Part shown: positions 23,976 to 32,039 of the stretch, one piece after another
How the letters are laid out: each line of letters begins with the position of its first letter
How positions within the stretch are numbered: the stretch's first letter is position 1
Source: Oscillospiraceae bacterium
Lineage (GTDB): Bacteria; Bacillota; Clostridia; Oscillospirales; Oscillospiraceae
Assembly: GCA_021203885.1 (NCBI GenBank)
Contig: JAJQAH010000077.1
Location: 1-39,787 of the forward strand
Length of the DNA stretch: 39,787 bases
Direction: 5' to 3'
The notes under the pieces: model-generated
Told to the model about the DNA's origin: nothing
The model's input: the letters and a program-made list of their open reading frames with translations, nothing else
Database searches by the model: none
Made by a program: the position numbers and the translations under genes

Positions 23976-24476
23976 ATGCCGAGACAAAGTGAGATCGTTC
24001 CCCTGGCTTACGAACTGGTCTACCGCAGGTATTCCATGAACAGGGACAGGAGCAGCGACCTGTTCGACGAACTGACGAGACCGGAATATATCGCGCTGCA
24101 CAACATAGCCGGCGACATGACCGAGGAGGCCGCGTGTGAGAACAAGGTCTATCTCAGCGATCTGGCGGAACGGATGGAGGCCACGATACAGGCGGTCTCT
24201 TCTCTGGCCTCAAAAATGAAAAGCCAGGGATATGTGAAGTGGTCCCATGACGGGGCGGGGGAGGAAGGCACCTATGTGATCATCACCCCATCCGGCTACA
24301 AGGCCATGAAAGATCAGGAAAACCGGATGAAAAAACATTACGCCAAGGTGATCCGGAAATTCGGAAAAGAACGGCTGACCGCTCTTCTGAAGGAAATGAA
24401 AGAACTGGACGAGGTCATGGAACAGGTCGGCGAGGAGGAAGGAGTCAAACCCAATGACAATGAGTTACCTGAATGA
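23976..24476 (+). CDS. MarR-type winged-helix regulator (second of pair)
   Basis: 166 residues from ATG 23976 after TTGGAGGTG. A longer, diverged MarR-like fold: N-terminal helices with RPEYIALHNIA, then the recognition part VYLSDLAERMEATIQAVSSLASKMKSQGYVKW, a wing GAGEEGTYVIITPSGYKAMK and a helical tail rich in Lys/Glu. It is not a recent duplicate of its neighbour, since the sequences differ widely, but the sizes and layout agree and the two could form a heterodimer. It overlaps the start of gltA by 23 nt. Confidence 0.8.
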   Translation: MPRQSEIVPLAYELVYRRYSMNRDRSSDLFDELTRPEYIALHNIAGDMTEEAACENKVYLSDLAERMEATIQAVSSLASKMKSQGYVKWSHDGAGEEGTYVIITPSGYKAMKDQENRMKKHYAKVIRKFGKERLTALLKEMKELDEVMEQVGEEEGVKPNDNELPE

Positions 24477-25785
24477 TTACAGCGAGGAGAAAGAAGCTGT
24501 AGTCAGGAAAAACAATGCCATAGCACCCCGCCTGTATGATGAATACGGCGTCAAAAAGGGACTGCGGGACGAGCGCGGGAATGGTGTTCTGACGGGACTG
24601 ACCAATATATCCAAGATCGTTTCCAACACCACCGTGGACGGGAAATCGGTCGCCTGCGACGGTCAGCTGTGGTACCGGGGCTATCGGGTGGAGACTCTGA
24701 TCAACTCTCTGGGGCCGGAGGAGATGGGATACGAAAAGATCGCCTACCTGCTTCTGATGGGCGAGATGCCGAGTGACGAGGATCTGCGGGCCTTTACCGA
24801 TATCCTCAGCGAAAGCCGCACGCTGCCCTCCAACTTTACCAGAGACGTCATTATGAAGGCGCCCAGCCGGGACATCATGAATACGATGACCCGCAGTATC
24901 CTGACGCTGGCCTGTTACGATCCAAAGGCACTGGATACCAGCGTGTCCAATTCCCTTCTCCAGTGCATAGGCCTGATCAGCGCCTTTCCTCTTCTGGCCA
25001 TCTACGGATACCATGCCTACAACTACTCGGAAAACATGGAGAGCATGCTGATCCACCGTCCGGATCCGGCGCTGTCCACCGCGGAGAACCTTCTGCGCAT
25101 GCTCCGGCCGGACTGCAAGTATACGACCACCGAAGCCAAGGTGCTGGATACGGCTCTGATCCTCCATATGGAACACGGCGGCGGCAACAACTCGTCTTTC
25201 ACCACCCGCGTGGTCACGTCGGCCGGTTCGGACACGTATTCCACCATCGCGGCGGCCATGTGCTCCCTGAAAGGGCCCAAGCACGGCGGTGCCAATATCA
25301 AGGTCATGAACATGATGGCCGACATACGGAAAAATGTCTCCGACTGGGACGACCCGGAAGAGGTGTCTGCCTACCTGGCCAAGATCCTGAACAAGGAGGC
25401 TTTTGACCACTCCGGCCTGATATACGGCATGGGCCACGCCATCTACTCCCTGTCCGACCCCCGTGAGGTCATCCTGAAACAGTATGTGCAGGAGCTGGCC
25501 GCCGAAAAGGGCCGTGAGAAAGACATGCAGCTGTATCAGAACGTGGAGACCGAGGCGGGCAAGCTGATCGCCCAGAACCGCCACATCTATAAAGGCGTCT
25601 GCCCCAACGTGGATTTCTACAGCGGATTCGTCTATGACATGCTGGGCATACCGGAGGAACTGTACACCGCCATGTTCGCCGTGGCCAGGATCGTCGGCTG
25701 GAGCGCCCACCGGATCGAGGAACTGGTCTGTATGGACAAGATCATACGCCCCGCCTATATGAGCATTATGGAAGAGATCGGCTGA
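24454..25785 (+). CDS. gltA: Citrate synthase
   Basis: 443 residues. Condenses acetyl-CoA with oxaloacetate; in anaerobes it mainly feeds 2-oxoglutarate and glutamate synthesis. The catalytic triad is visible: His in LHMEHGGGNNSSF (about residue 240), His in YGMGHAIYSLSDPR (about 327) and Asp in CPNVDFYSGFVYDMLG (about 386). The final VARIVGWSAHRIEE is also diagnostic. The family includes 2-methylcitrate synthases, but no propionate genes are nearby. ATG 24454 (or 24460) lies inside the preceding regulator gene, with GAGGAGGAAGGAG upstream, indicating tight coupling. Confidence 0.94.
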   Translation: MTMSYLNDYSEEKEAVVRKNNAIAPRLYDEYGVKKGLRDERGNGVLTGLTNISKIVSNTTVDGKSVACDGQLWYRGYRVETLINSLGPEEMGYEKIAYLLLMGEMPSDEDLRAFTDILSESRTLPSNFTRDVIMKAPSRDIMNTMTRSILTLACYDPKALDTSVSNSLLQCIGLISAFPLLAIYGYHAYNYSENMESMLIHRPDPALSTAENLLRMLRPDCKYTTTEAKVLDTALILHMEHGGGNNSSFTTRVVTSAGSDTYSTIAAAMCSLKGPKHGGANIKVMNMMADIRKNVSDWDDPEEVSAYLAKILNKEAFDHSGLIYGMGHAIYSLSDPREVILKQYVQELAAEKGREKDMQLYQNVETEAGKLIAQNRHIYKGVCPNVDFYSGFVYDMLGIPEELYTAMFAVARIVGWSAHRIEELVCMDKIIRPAYMSIMEEIG

Positions 25786-25811
25786 GCCGGCCCTCAGGTT
25801 AAGCCTTTTGT

Positions 25812-25867
25812 GGCAGCTGTTTTCCGGAAATTGTGGTCCTGGAACACGGCTGCCGCTTTTTTTCTTA
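25812..25867 (+). terminator. Probable terminator after gltA
   Basis: GGCAGC (25812-25817) and GCTGCC (25849-25854) pair around an imperfect inner stem, followed by GCTTTTTTTC. Confidence 0.65.
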
Positions 25868-25906
25868 TTTTTTTGGCAAAAAAACGCGGTTTTTGGGAAA
25901 AAGCAC

Positions 25907-25937
25907 TTGACCTTGGAACTGTTCCAAGGTTTAAAAT
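25907..25937 (+). promoter_or_regulatory. MerR-type promoter and operator of the 3-hydroxyacyl-CoA dehydrogenase-like gene
   Basis: TTGACC (25907-25912) and TAAAAT (25932-25937) are 19 bp apart, longer than the optimal 17 bp. The spacer is filled by a perfect palindrome, half-sites ACCTTGGAAC and GTTCCAAGGT around one central T (25910-25930). An over-long spacer with a dyad between the two boxes is the hallmark of promoters activated by MerR-family proteins, which twist the DNA to realign the boxes. No merR gene is in the window. Confidence 0.75.
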
Positions 25938-26025
25938 TGTTTTCAAGGTGAGTGCTGAATGCACCCACGATATCCGTCAATTTTCAGTTTAGAGAAGACA
26001 CATCAAATTAACAGGAGGAGAAGTA

Positions 26026-26988
26026 ATGAAAACGGCAGATGAAGTGAAGAACATTACGGTATTGGGTGCAGGCACGATGGGCCCCGGCATCGCGCAGAAT
26101 TATGCGATGAGCGGATGCGAGGTCACCATGTGGACGCGGAGCGAGGCTACGAAAGAAAGGGCACTGAATGCACTGCGGAAGGGAATCGAAACCTTCATTG
26201 AGCAGGGGATCATGCCGGCGGGTTCGGAAGATGAAATTTTCAACCGGGTCCATTTTGCCATGACCGTTCCGGAGGCGATCGAGGGCGCGGATTATATTCA
26301 GGAATCCATCGTGGAGAACGCGGACGCCAAAAAGGAGCTGTACGAGCAGCTGGCGGAGATCGTTCCCCCCGAGGTGATCATCGTATCCAACACGTCCGCT
26401 CTGAATATTTTTGAGATCGTGCCGGAGAAGCTGCTGCCCCAGATGGGCATCGCCCACTGGTATGCGCCCCCCACGATCATGCCCCTGGTGGAACTCGTGA
26501 AGAGCGACCAGGCGCCCGACCAGCTGATCGACACCACGAAGGAGATGCTGATCAGGTGCCACAAGAGACCCGTCGTGATGAAGAAGTTCATCCAGGGATA
26601 TATCGTCAACCGTCTGCAGCAGTGCATTCAGGGCGAATGCTTTAAGCTGATCGACGAGGGCTACTGTGACGCGGAGGCCATCGACGAGGCCTGCAAGACC
26701 TCCTTTATCCCGCGCGCCATGGTGCTGGGGATCTGCAAGCGGATCGATTTCGGCGGCATCGATATGACGGCCAATAATATCAAAAATCACAGCTATGAAT
26801 TCCCGAAGTTCGATGCCATGCCCGAGTGTCTGCAGGAGCGTCTGGACAAGGGCGAACTGGGCGTCAAGACCGGCAAGGGATTTTACGACTACACCGGCAA
26901 GGATGTCGCCGAGATGATGGAGCACCGTGACGAGCAGCTGTTTGAGGCCTTCGCGCTGGAAGAGAAATTCTCCAAGAATCCGGTTTAA
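26026..26988 (+). CDS. 3-hydroxyacyl-CoA dehydrogenase family protein
   Basis: 320 residues. N-terminal Rossmann domain with VLGAGTMGPGIAQ, then the catalytic His region MGIAHWYAPPTIMPLVE in place of the usual GHFFNP, and a C-terminal helical domain with FIQGYIVNRLQQCIQGEC and GVKTGKGFYDY. The family covers 3-hydroxybutyryl-CoA, carnitine and L-gulonate type dehydrogenases. The altered active-site neighbourhood and absence of thiolase, crotonase or acyl-CoA dehydrogenase genes nearby argue against assuming butyrate synthesis. It is monocistronic, with a strong AGGAGGAG ribosome site and a MerR-type promoter, so it probably answers a specific inducer such as an aldehyde or other electrophile. 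That last point is inference. Confidence 0.85.
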   Translation: MKTADEVKNITVLGAGTMGPGIAQNYAMSGCEVTMWTRSEATKERALNALRKGIETFIEQGIMPAGSEDEIFNRVHFAMTVPEAIEGADYIQESIVENADAKKELYEQLAEIVPPEVIIVSNTSALNIFEIVPEKLLPQMGIAHWYAPPTIMPLVELVKSDQAPDQLIDTTKEMLIRCHKRPVVMKKFIQGYIVNRLQQCIQGECFKLIDEGYCDAEAIDEACKTSFIPRAMVLGICKRIDFGGIDMTANNIKNHSYEFPKFDAMPECLQERLDKGELGVKTGKGFYDYTGKDVAEMMEHRDEQLFEAFALEEKFSKNPV

Positions 26989-27010
26989 TATTATTACAAA
27001 ATCAATCTAA

Positions 27011-27050
27011 AAAATCGTACCGGCTGATCGGAAGCCGGTACGATTTTTTT
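27011..27050. terminator. Terminator after the dehydrogenase-like gene
   Basis: AAATCGTACCGGCT pairs with AGCCGGTACGATTT around GATCGGA, followed by TTTT. Perfect 14-bp stem; A-run on the other side lets it work in both directions. Confidence 0.88.
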
Positions 27051-27053
27051 CAA

Positions 27054-27090
27054 AAAAATGCGGGGCCCGCGTGATTGGACACGGGCCCCG
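27054..27090 (-). terminator. Terminator of the tRNA cluster
   Basis: On the minus strand CGGGGCCCGTG ... CACGCGGGCCCCG forms a strong stem, followed by CATTTTTTTG, just after the tRNA-Cys gene. Confidence 0.85.
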
Positions 27091-27097
27091 TCTGAGA

Positions 27098-27171
27098 TGG
27101 AGGCGCCACCCAGATTTGAACTGGGGGTGGAGCTTTTGCAGAGCTCTGCCTTACCACTTGGCCATGGCGCC
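27098..27171 (-). tRNA. tRNA-Cys (GCA)
   Basis: 74 nt including encoded CCA. Acceptor GGCGCCA/TGGCGCC, anticodon stem GAGCT/AGCTC with loop CTGCAAA (anticodon GCA), T arm CCCAG-TTCAAAT-CTGGG. Last gene of the cluster. The gene for its synthetase (cysS) is also in this window but 11 kb away. Confidence 0.95.
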
Positions 27172-27177
27172 GAATGA

Positions 27178-27202
27178 AAAGCACAGTCACAGACTGTGCT
27201 TT
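27178..27202 (-). other. Hairpin between tRNA-Gly and tRNA-Cys
   Basis: AAAGCACAGT and ACTGTGCTTT form a perfect 10-bp stem with a 5-nt loop; on the minus strand TTTTC follows. It could be a weak internal terminator lowering tRNA-Cys, or an RNA processing signal. Confidence 0.5.
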
Positions 27203-27212
27203 CAGTTTATAT

Positions 27213-27288
27213 TGGAGCGGGTGACGAGACTTGAACTCGCTACCTCCACCTTGGCAAGGTGGCGCTCTACCGGATGAGCTACACCCGC
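27213..27288 (-). tRNA. tRNA-Gly (GCC)
   Basis: 76 nt with CCA. Acceptor GCGGGTG/CACCCGC, anticodon stem CCACC/GGTGG with loop TTGCCAA (anticodon GCC), T loop GTTCAAGTC. Confidence 0.95.
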
Positions 27289-27320
27289 GGATATTCCCCG
27301 CGATCCGGGACCGGGGGAAA

Positions 27321-27396
<76 letters not shown>

Positions 27397-27481
27397 AAAT
27401 GGCGGCACGGAAGCCATGCAGCCTCCTGCCTCCCGGCGGAACAGATCCGGGGTTTCGTCTCAAACGGACTGTCCCGCTGTA

Positions 27482-27557
27482 TGGTGGGAATAACAGGGCT
27501 CGAACCTGTGACATCATGCTTGTAAGGCATGCGCTCTCCCAGCTGAGCTATACTCCC
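27482..27557 (-). tRNA. tRNA-Val (TAC)
   Basis: 76 nt with CCA. Acceptor GGGAGTA/TATTCCC, anticodon stem CATGC/GCATG with loop CTTACAA (anticodon TAC), T loop GGTTCGAGCC. First gene of the cluster. Confidence 0.95.
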
Positions 27558-27620
27558 CTGACCGTTCCCCGGTCGCCTGATGACCGGCTCAGTCGCGCTA
27601 TCCCCCGGACGACAGAAGAT

Positions 27621-27649
27621 ATTATACAGAAAGTTCGGGTGATTGTCAA
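27621..27649 (-). promoter_or_regulatory. Promoter of the tRNA cluster
   Basis: On the minus strand a perfect TTGACA (27644-27649), 17-bp spacer and perfect TATAAT (27621-27626), as expected for strong stable-RNA transcription. Confidence 0.85.
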
Positions 27650-27674
27650 CCGGAAAACATCGCGGATCGGAAAT

Positions 27675-27697
27675 TGCCGCCGGAATGCCGGACGGCG
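27675..27697 (-). terminator. Weak terminator-like hairpin after malQ
   Basis: On the minus strand GCCGTCCGG-CATT-CCGGCGGC (one bulge) followed only by AATTTCC. It lies just past the malQ stop and before the tRNA promoter. Confidence 0.4.
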
Positions 27698-27707
27698 GGC
27701 TCGGAGC

Positions 27708-29192
27708 TTACCTTCCGTAGCGGGCCGTCAGGTCCCCGATGCGGCCCGCCAGATTATAAGTCAGAGCATCCGGCCGGATCCGCCAGCGCCAGTTCCCGCC
27801 GGAAGTGCCCGGAATATTGGTCCGGGATTCGGCGCCCGTGCCCAGATAGTCCTGAAAAGGGGCAATGAACAGATCCGCCACGGAACCCATTCCGCCTCTG
27901 AGGATCCCCCATTCATAGCCCTCCTGCTCGTTCAGCCCGAGGTAGCGGCGGCAGAAGTCCAGCGTCTCCCTCGGCGTCTCCTCGATCCACTGGGAAAGAG
28001 GGGGGGTGTCGTGGGTGCCGGTGTAGCAGACACAGTTATGGGGATAGAAATGGGGCAGATAGATACTCGGATACCCCGGATCGAAGGCAAATTCCAGGAC
28101 TTTCATACCGGGGAACCCGGACATGTCCAAAAGTTTCCGGACATCGCTGGTCAGAAGACCGAGGTCCTCCGCAATAAAGATCTTGTCCGGGAAGTTTTTC
28201 TGCAGGGCGCGGATAAATTTGATCCCCGGTCCCTGGATCCATTTTCCGTTTTTGGCGTCCTCGGAACCGAAGGGTACGGACCAGTAACTCTCGAATCCGC
28301 GGAAGTGGTCCAGGCGTACGGCGTCGAACAGATGAAAGGCGCCGTCCAGACGCCGGATCCACCAGCCGAAATCATCATCTTCCAGCCGGTCCCAGCGGAA
28401 CAGGGGGTTGCCCCACAGCTGGCCGCCGTCCGAGAAGTGGTCCGGGGGGACGCCGCCGACCTCGGTCGGGGTCCCCTGCCGGTCCAGCTGGAACCACCGG
28501 GGATTTGCCCACACGTCGGCGGAATCCGGGGCCACGTAGATGGGCAGATCCCCGATGATGCCCACCTCATGGTCCGTTGCGTACGCATGCAGAGATTCCC
28601 ACTGGCGGAAGAATAAAAACTGAATGTAGACAAAAAGATCCACGTCGCTTTTCAGGGTATCCCGCCAGCGTTCGCAGGCTTCCGGCTTGTGAAGACGGAT
28701 ATCCTCTTCGGGCCAGAGCCACCACGGATCCATGCCGAAATGACGCTTCAGGGCCATGAAGAGGGCGTAATCGGGCAGCCATCCGGCGTTTTCGGCCCGG
28801 AAGGTGTCCACTTCCGCGGCGTCCCGGGCCAGACCGCGGCCGGCGGCCGTCTCGAGCAGCTGGAACCGCTGGCTGTAAATTTTCCCGTAGTCGATATGGT
28901 CCGGGTCGGAGCCCCAGTCGGGGGCCTCGGCCTCTTCCTGCGTCAGCAGTCCGTCCCGGATCAGGTCATCCGGGTCCACAAAGTAGGGGTTCCCCGCGAA
29001 TGTGGAGAAACTCTGATAGGGCGAGTCGCAGTAACCGGTGGGACCCACCGGCAGGATCTGCCACCAGTGCTGTCCCGACTGGTGGAGAAAATCCACCCAG
29101 TACCTGGCGCCCTGTCCCAGGCTTCCGATCCCGTAGCGGGACGGCAGGCTGAAGACGGGAAGTAATATACCGCTGCTTCTTTTCCACTCCAA
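27708..29192 (-). CDS. malQ: 4-alpha-glucanotransferase (amylomaltase)
   Basis: 494 residues, GH77. Transfers alpha-1,4-glucan segments between maltodextrins or to glucose, in cytoplasmic glycogen or maltodextrin use. Family markers: SSGILLPVFSLPSRYGIGSLG and WWQILPVGPTG at the start, the nucleophile Asp in AVRLDHFRGFESYW, the acid/base Glu in FIAEDLG and the third acidic residue in GTHDTPP. The start is TTG 29192 with GAGGG 7 nt upstream. It follows ppdK by 27 bp on the same strand, so glycan breakdown and the pyruvate/PEP step are probably cotranscribed. Confidence 0.94.
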   Translation of the reverse strand: MEWKRSSGILLPVFSLPSRYGIGSLGQGARYWVDFLHQSGQHWWQILPVGPTGYCDSPYQSFSTFAGNPYFVDPDDLIRDGLLTQEEAEAPDWGSDPDHIDYGKIYSQRFQLLETAAGRGLARDAAEVDTFRAENAGWLPDYALFMALKRHFGMDPWWLWPEEDIRLHKPEACERWRDTLKSDVDLFVYIQFLFFRQWESLHAYATDHEVGIIGDLPIYVAPDSADVWANPRWFQLDRQGTPTEVGGVPPDHFSDGGQLWGNPLFRWDRLEDDDFGWWIRRLDGAFHLFDAVRLDHFRGFESYWSVPFGSEDAKNGKWIQGPGIKFIRALQKNFPDKIFIAEDLGLLTSDVRKLLDMSGFPGMKVLEFAFDPGYPSIYLPHFYPHNCVCYTGTHDTPPLSQWIEETPRETLDFCRRYLGLNEQEGYEWGILRGGMGSVADLFIAPFQDYLGTGAESRTNIPGTSGGNWRWRIRPDALTYNLAGRIGDLTARYGR

Positions 29193-29219
29193 AGCGTAAA
29201 CCCTCAGCGCGTCCGCGGG

Positions 29220-31844
29220 TCAGCGGGGAAATTTGATCTGCGCCTGGGCAGCCGCCAGACGGGCGATGGGTACGCGGTAGGGGGAGCAGGAGACGTAATC
29301 CAGGCCGGCCTTGTGGAAGAATTCGATGGAGACGGGATCGCCCCCGTGCTCGCCGCAGATGCCCAGATGGAGATCCCCGTTCGTCTCCCGTCCGAGTTTG
29401 ACGGCGGTCTGCACCAGGCGGCCGGTTCCGTCCGCATCAAAGTGGGCGAACGGATCGCTGTCCAGGATCTTCTTGTCCAGATAGACGGGCAGGAATTTGG
29501 CCGCGTCGTCCCGGCTGAAGCCAAAGGTCATCTGAGTCAGGTCGTTCGTGCCGAAACTGAAGAAATCCGCGTATTCGGCGATCTCGTCGGCCGTGACGGC
29601 CGCACGGGGCAGCTCGATCATCGTGCCCACATGATACTTCAGGTCCAGGCCGCTTTCGGCGATAATGTCGTCGGCCACCGAGCTGATCAGATCACGCATA
29701 TATTTGATCTCGGCCTGGGTGCCCACAAGCGGCACCATGATTTCCGGACAGATGGAGATGCCCTGTTCTTTGGACACGTTGACGGCGGCCTCGATGATGG
29801 CCCGCGTCTGCATCTCGCCGATCTCCGGGAAGAGGATGGGCAGCCGGCAGCCCCGGAGGCCCATCATGGGATTGACTTCCTGCAGGGAGATCACGGTCCC
29901 TTTCAGCTCGCTGAAAGGCAGGCCCATATCCTCCGCCAGCGCGGCGATCTCCTCGTCCTCCTTGGGCAGGAACTCGTGCAGAGGCGGATCCAGCAGCCGG
30001 ATGGTCACCGGCCGCTCGCCCATGACCTGGTAGATCCCCTCAAAATCCGCACGCTGCATGGGAAGCAGCTTGTCCAGCGCTTTTCTGCGCTGCTCCGGGT
30101 TCTTGGAGACGATCATCTCCCGCATGGCCATGATCCTGTCCTCCGCGAAGAACATATGTTCCGTACGGGTCAGGCCGATGCCCTGGGCGCCGAAGTTCAG
30201 GGCCGTTTTGGCGTCTTTCGGGGTGTCCGCGTTGGCGCGGACCTGAAGGCTGCGCACCTCGTCGGCCCAGCCCATGATCGTCCCGAAATCGCCGGACGTG
30301 CTGGCGTCCACCGTGGGGATCTGTCCCAGATAGATATTGCCGGTGGAGCCGTCCAGAGAGATGAACTCGCCGCGGTTGACTCTCTTTCCGCCCAGGGTGA
30401 TATACCCGTCGTTCTCATGCACCACCAGATCCCCGCAGCCGGCGACACAGCAGGCGCCCATTCCGCGGGCCACGACGGCCGCGTGGCTGGTCATGCCGCC
30501 CCGGGCGGTCAGGATGCCCTCGGCGGAAGCCATGCCCTCTATGTCCTCGGGGCTGGTCTCCAGACGGACCAGGATGACCGGGCCGTCCTTGCACTTTTCC
30601 TTGACCTCGTCCGCGGTGAACACCACGCCGCCGCAGGCGGCACCGGGCGAAGCGGCCAGGCCGGAAGCGACAGGCTCTGTCTTCTCCAGCGCCTCCGGAT
30701 CAAAGCGGGGATGGAGAAGCGTGTCCAGCTGGTTGGGCTCGATCTTCAGAAGAGCCTCCTCCTTGGTGCACATGCCCTCATTGACCATGTCCACGGCAAT
30801 CTTGAAGGCGGCCTGGGCGGTCCGCTTGCCGTTCCGGGTCTGGAGCATATACAGCTTGCCGTGCTCGATGGTGAACTCCATATCCTGCATATCCTTATAA
30901 TGCTTCTCCAGCGTCTCCGTGATCTGCACGAACTGGTCGTAGACGGCGGGATTGATCTCTTTCAGCTGGTCGATGGGCTGCGGCGTCCGGATCCCGGCCA
31001 CCACGTCCTCGCCCTGGGCGTCCATCAGGAACTCGCCGTACAGCTTTTTTTCTCCGGTGGCGGGATTGCGGGTAAACGCCACGCCCGTGCCGGAGTCGCT
31101 CCCCATGTTTCCGAACACCATCTCCATCACGTTGACGGCGGTGCCCCAGGAGTAGGGAATGTCGTTCATGCGGCGGTATACGTTGGCGCGGGGATTGTCC
31201 CAGGAACGGAAGACGGCCTTGACGGCTTCCATCAGCTGCTCGCTGGGGTCCTGCGGGAAATCCTCTCCCTTGGCGTTGCGGTAATACTCCTTGAATTCCT
31301 CCACCAGCTCCTTCATATCGTTTGCGTCCAGTTCGGAATCCAGTTTCACACCCCGCTGTTCTTTCTTCTTGTCGATCAGTTCCTCATAGTTGGATTTCGG
31401 CAGTTCCATGACCACGTCGGAAAACATCTGGATCAGACGGCGGTATGCGTCATACACGAACCGCTCGTTCCCGGTCAGCCGGATCATGGCCTCCGCCACC
31501 TGGTCGTTCAGGCCCAGGTTCAGGATCGTATCCATCATGCCCGGCATGGAGACCCGGGCGCCGCTGCGGACCGACAGCAGCAGGGGGGAGTCCGAGCCGC
31601 CCAGCTTCTTCCCGGTCTGCTCTTCCAGTTCGACCAGACTGGCCAGGATCTGCTCCTCGATCTCCGGGGCGATGGTGCGGTCATCTTCATAATAACGGGT
31701 ACAGGCCTCCGTAGTGATCGTGAACCCCTTGGGGACGGGCAGGCCGATCCGGGTCATCTCCGCCAGATTGGCGCCCTTTCCGCCCAGCAGCTCGCGCATG
31801 TCTTCATTTCCTTCCGAGAACATATACGTATACTTCACGCTCAT
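29220..31844 (-). CDS. ppdK: Pyruvate, phosphate dikinase
   Basis: 874 residues. Interconverts PEP, AMP and PPi with pyruvate, ATP and phosphate; in anaerobes it can run glycolytically or for gluconeogenesis. Domains: N-terminal ATP-grasp (LLGGKGANLAEMTRIGLPVPKGFT, SVRSGARVSMPGMMDT), the swivelling phosphohistidine domain with GGMTSHAAVVARGMG (about residue 455), and the C-terminal PEP/pyruvate barrel with GTNDLTQMTFGFSRDD and the catalytic Cys in GICGEHGGDP. ATG 31844 is clear, but its ribosome site is poor and lies within a hairpin (see leader). First gene of ppdK-malQ. Confidence 0.97.
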   Translation of the reverse strand: MSVKYTYMFSEGNEDMRELLGGKGANLAEMTRIGLPVPKGFTITTEACTRYYEDDRTIAPEIEEQILASLVELEEQTGKKLGGSDSPLLLSVRSGARVSMPGMMDTILNLGLNDQVAEAMIRLTGNERFVYDAYRRLIQMFSDVVMELPKSNYEELIDKKKEQRGVKLDSELDANDMKELVEEFKEYYRNAKGEDFPQDPSEQLMEAVKAVFRSWDNPRANVYRRMNDIPYSWGTAVNVMEMVFGNMGSDSGTGVAFTRNPATGEKKLYGEFLMDAQGEDVVAGIRTPQPIDQLKEINPAVYDQFVQITETLEKHYKDMQDMEFTIEHGKLYMLQTRNGKRTAQAAFKIAVDMVNEGMCTKEEALLKIEPNQLDTLLHPRFDPEALEKTEPVASGLAASPGAACGGVVFTADEVKEKCKDGPVILVRLETSPEDIEGMASAEGILTARGGMTSHAAVVARGMGACCVAGCGDLVVHENDGYITLGGKRVNRGEFISLDGSTGNIYLGQIPTVDASTSGDFGTIMGWADEVRSLQVRANADTPKDAKTALNFGAQGIGLTRTEHMFFAEDRIMAMREMIVSKNPEQRRKALDKLLPMQRADFEGIYQVMGERPVTIRLLDPPLHEFLPKEDEEIAALAEDMGLPFSELKGTVISLQEVNPMMGLRGCRLPILFPEIGEMQTRAIIEAAVNVSKEQGISICPEIMVPLVGTQAEIKYMRDLISSVADDIIAESGLDLKYHVGTMIELPRAAVTADEIAEYADFFSFGTNDLTQMTFGFSRDDAAKFLPVYLDKKILDSDPFAHFDADGTGRLVQTAVKLGRETNGDLHLGICGEHGGDPVSIEFFHKAGLDYVSCSPYRVPIARLAAAQAQIKFPR

Positions 31845-31852
31845 GATCTTTT

Positions 31853-31884
31853 CCGCCTTTCCCGCCCGGTAAGCGGGCAGGCGG
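31853..31884 (-). promoter_or_regulatory. Hairpin covering the ppdK ribosome site
   Basis: On the minus strand CCGCCT-g-CCCGC ... GCGGG-aa-AGGCGG forms a strong stem whose 3' arm includes the only Shine-Dalgarno-like bases (AAAGGCGG) before ATG 31844. The structure could reduce ppdK translation unless opened. Confidence 0.5.
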
Positions 31885-31917
31885 AATTCACCTTCTTTCT
31901 AAATCATTTCCAAACAA

Positions 31918-31971
31918 AACCGCAGCGGGAAAGCCGGATTCCCGGCCAGAGAGTTCTTTCCCGCTCCGGAT
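31918..31971 (-). promoter_or_regulatory. Structured 5' end of the ppdK transcript, terminator-like
   Basis: On the minus strand AGCGGGAAAG (31956-31965) and CTTTCCCGCT (31924-31933) are perfect inverted repeats. CCG/CGG can extend them outward, and inside lies GCCGG-GAAT-CCGGC. The long stem begins a few nt after the predicted transcription start and is followed by TTTTGTTT, so it may act as an attenuator. Confidence 0.5.
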
Positions 31972-31977
31972 AGTTTT

Positions 31978-32006
31978 ATCTTACAATCCTGATCGTTCCC
32001 TGTCAA
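31978..32006 (-). promoter_or_regulatory. Promoter of ppdK-malQ
   Basis: On the minus strand a perfect TTGACA (32001-32006), 17-bp spacer and TAAGAT (31978-31983). The leader is about 125 nt. Confidence 0.7.
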
Positions 32007-32039
32007 GGGATTCGGGCCGAAATCCCAAGAAAAACCGCC

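Noticed and set aside
29313-31973. 886-residue open frame on the plus strand
   Set aside because: Exact antisense shadow of ppdK, with biased composition and no recognisable motif.
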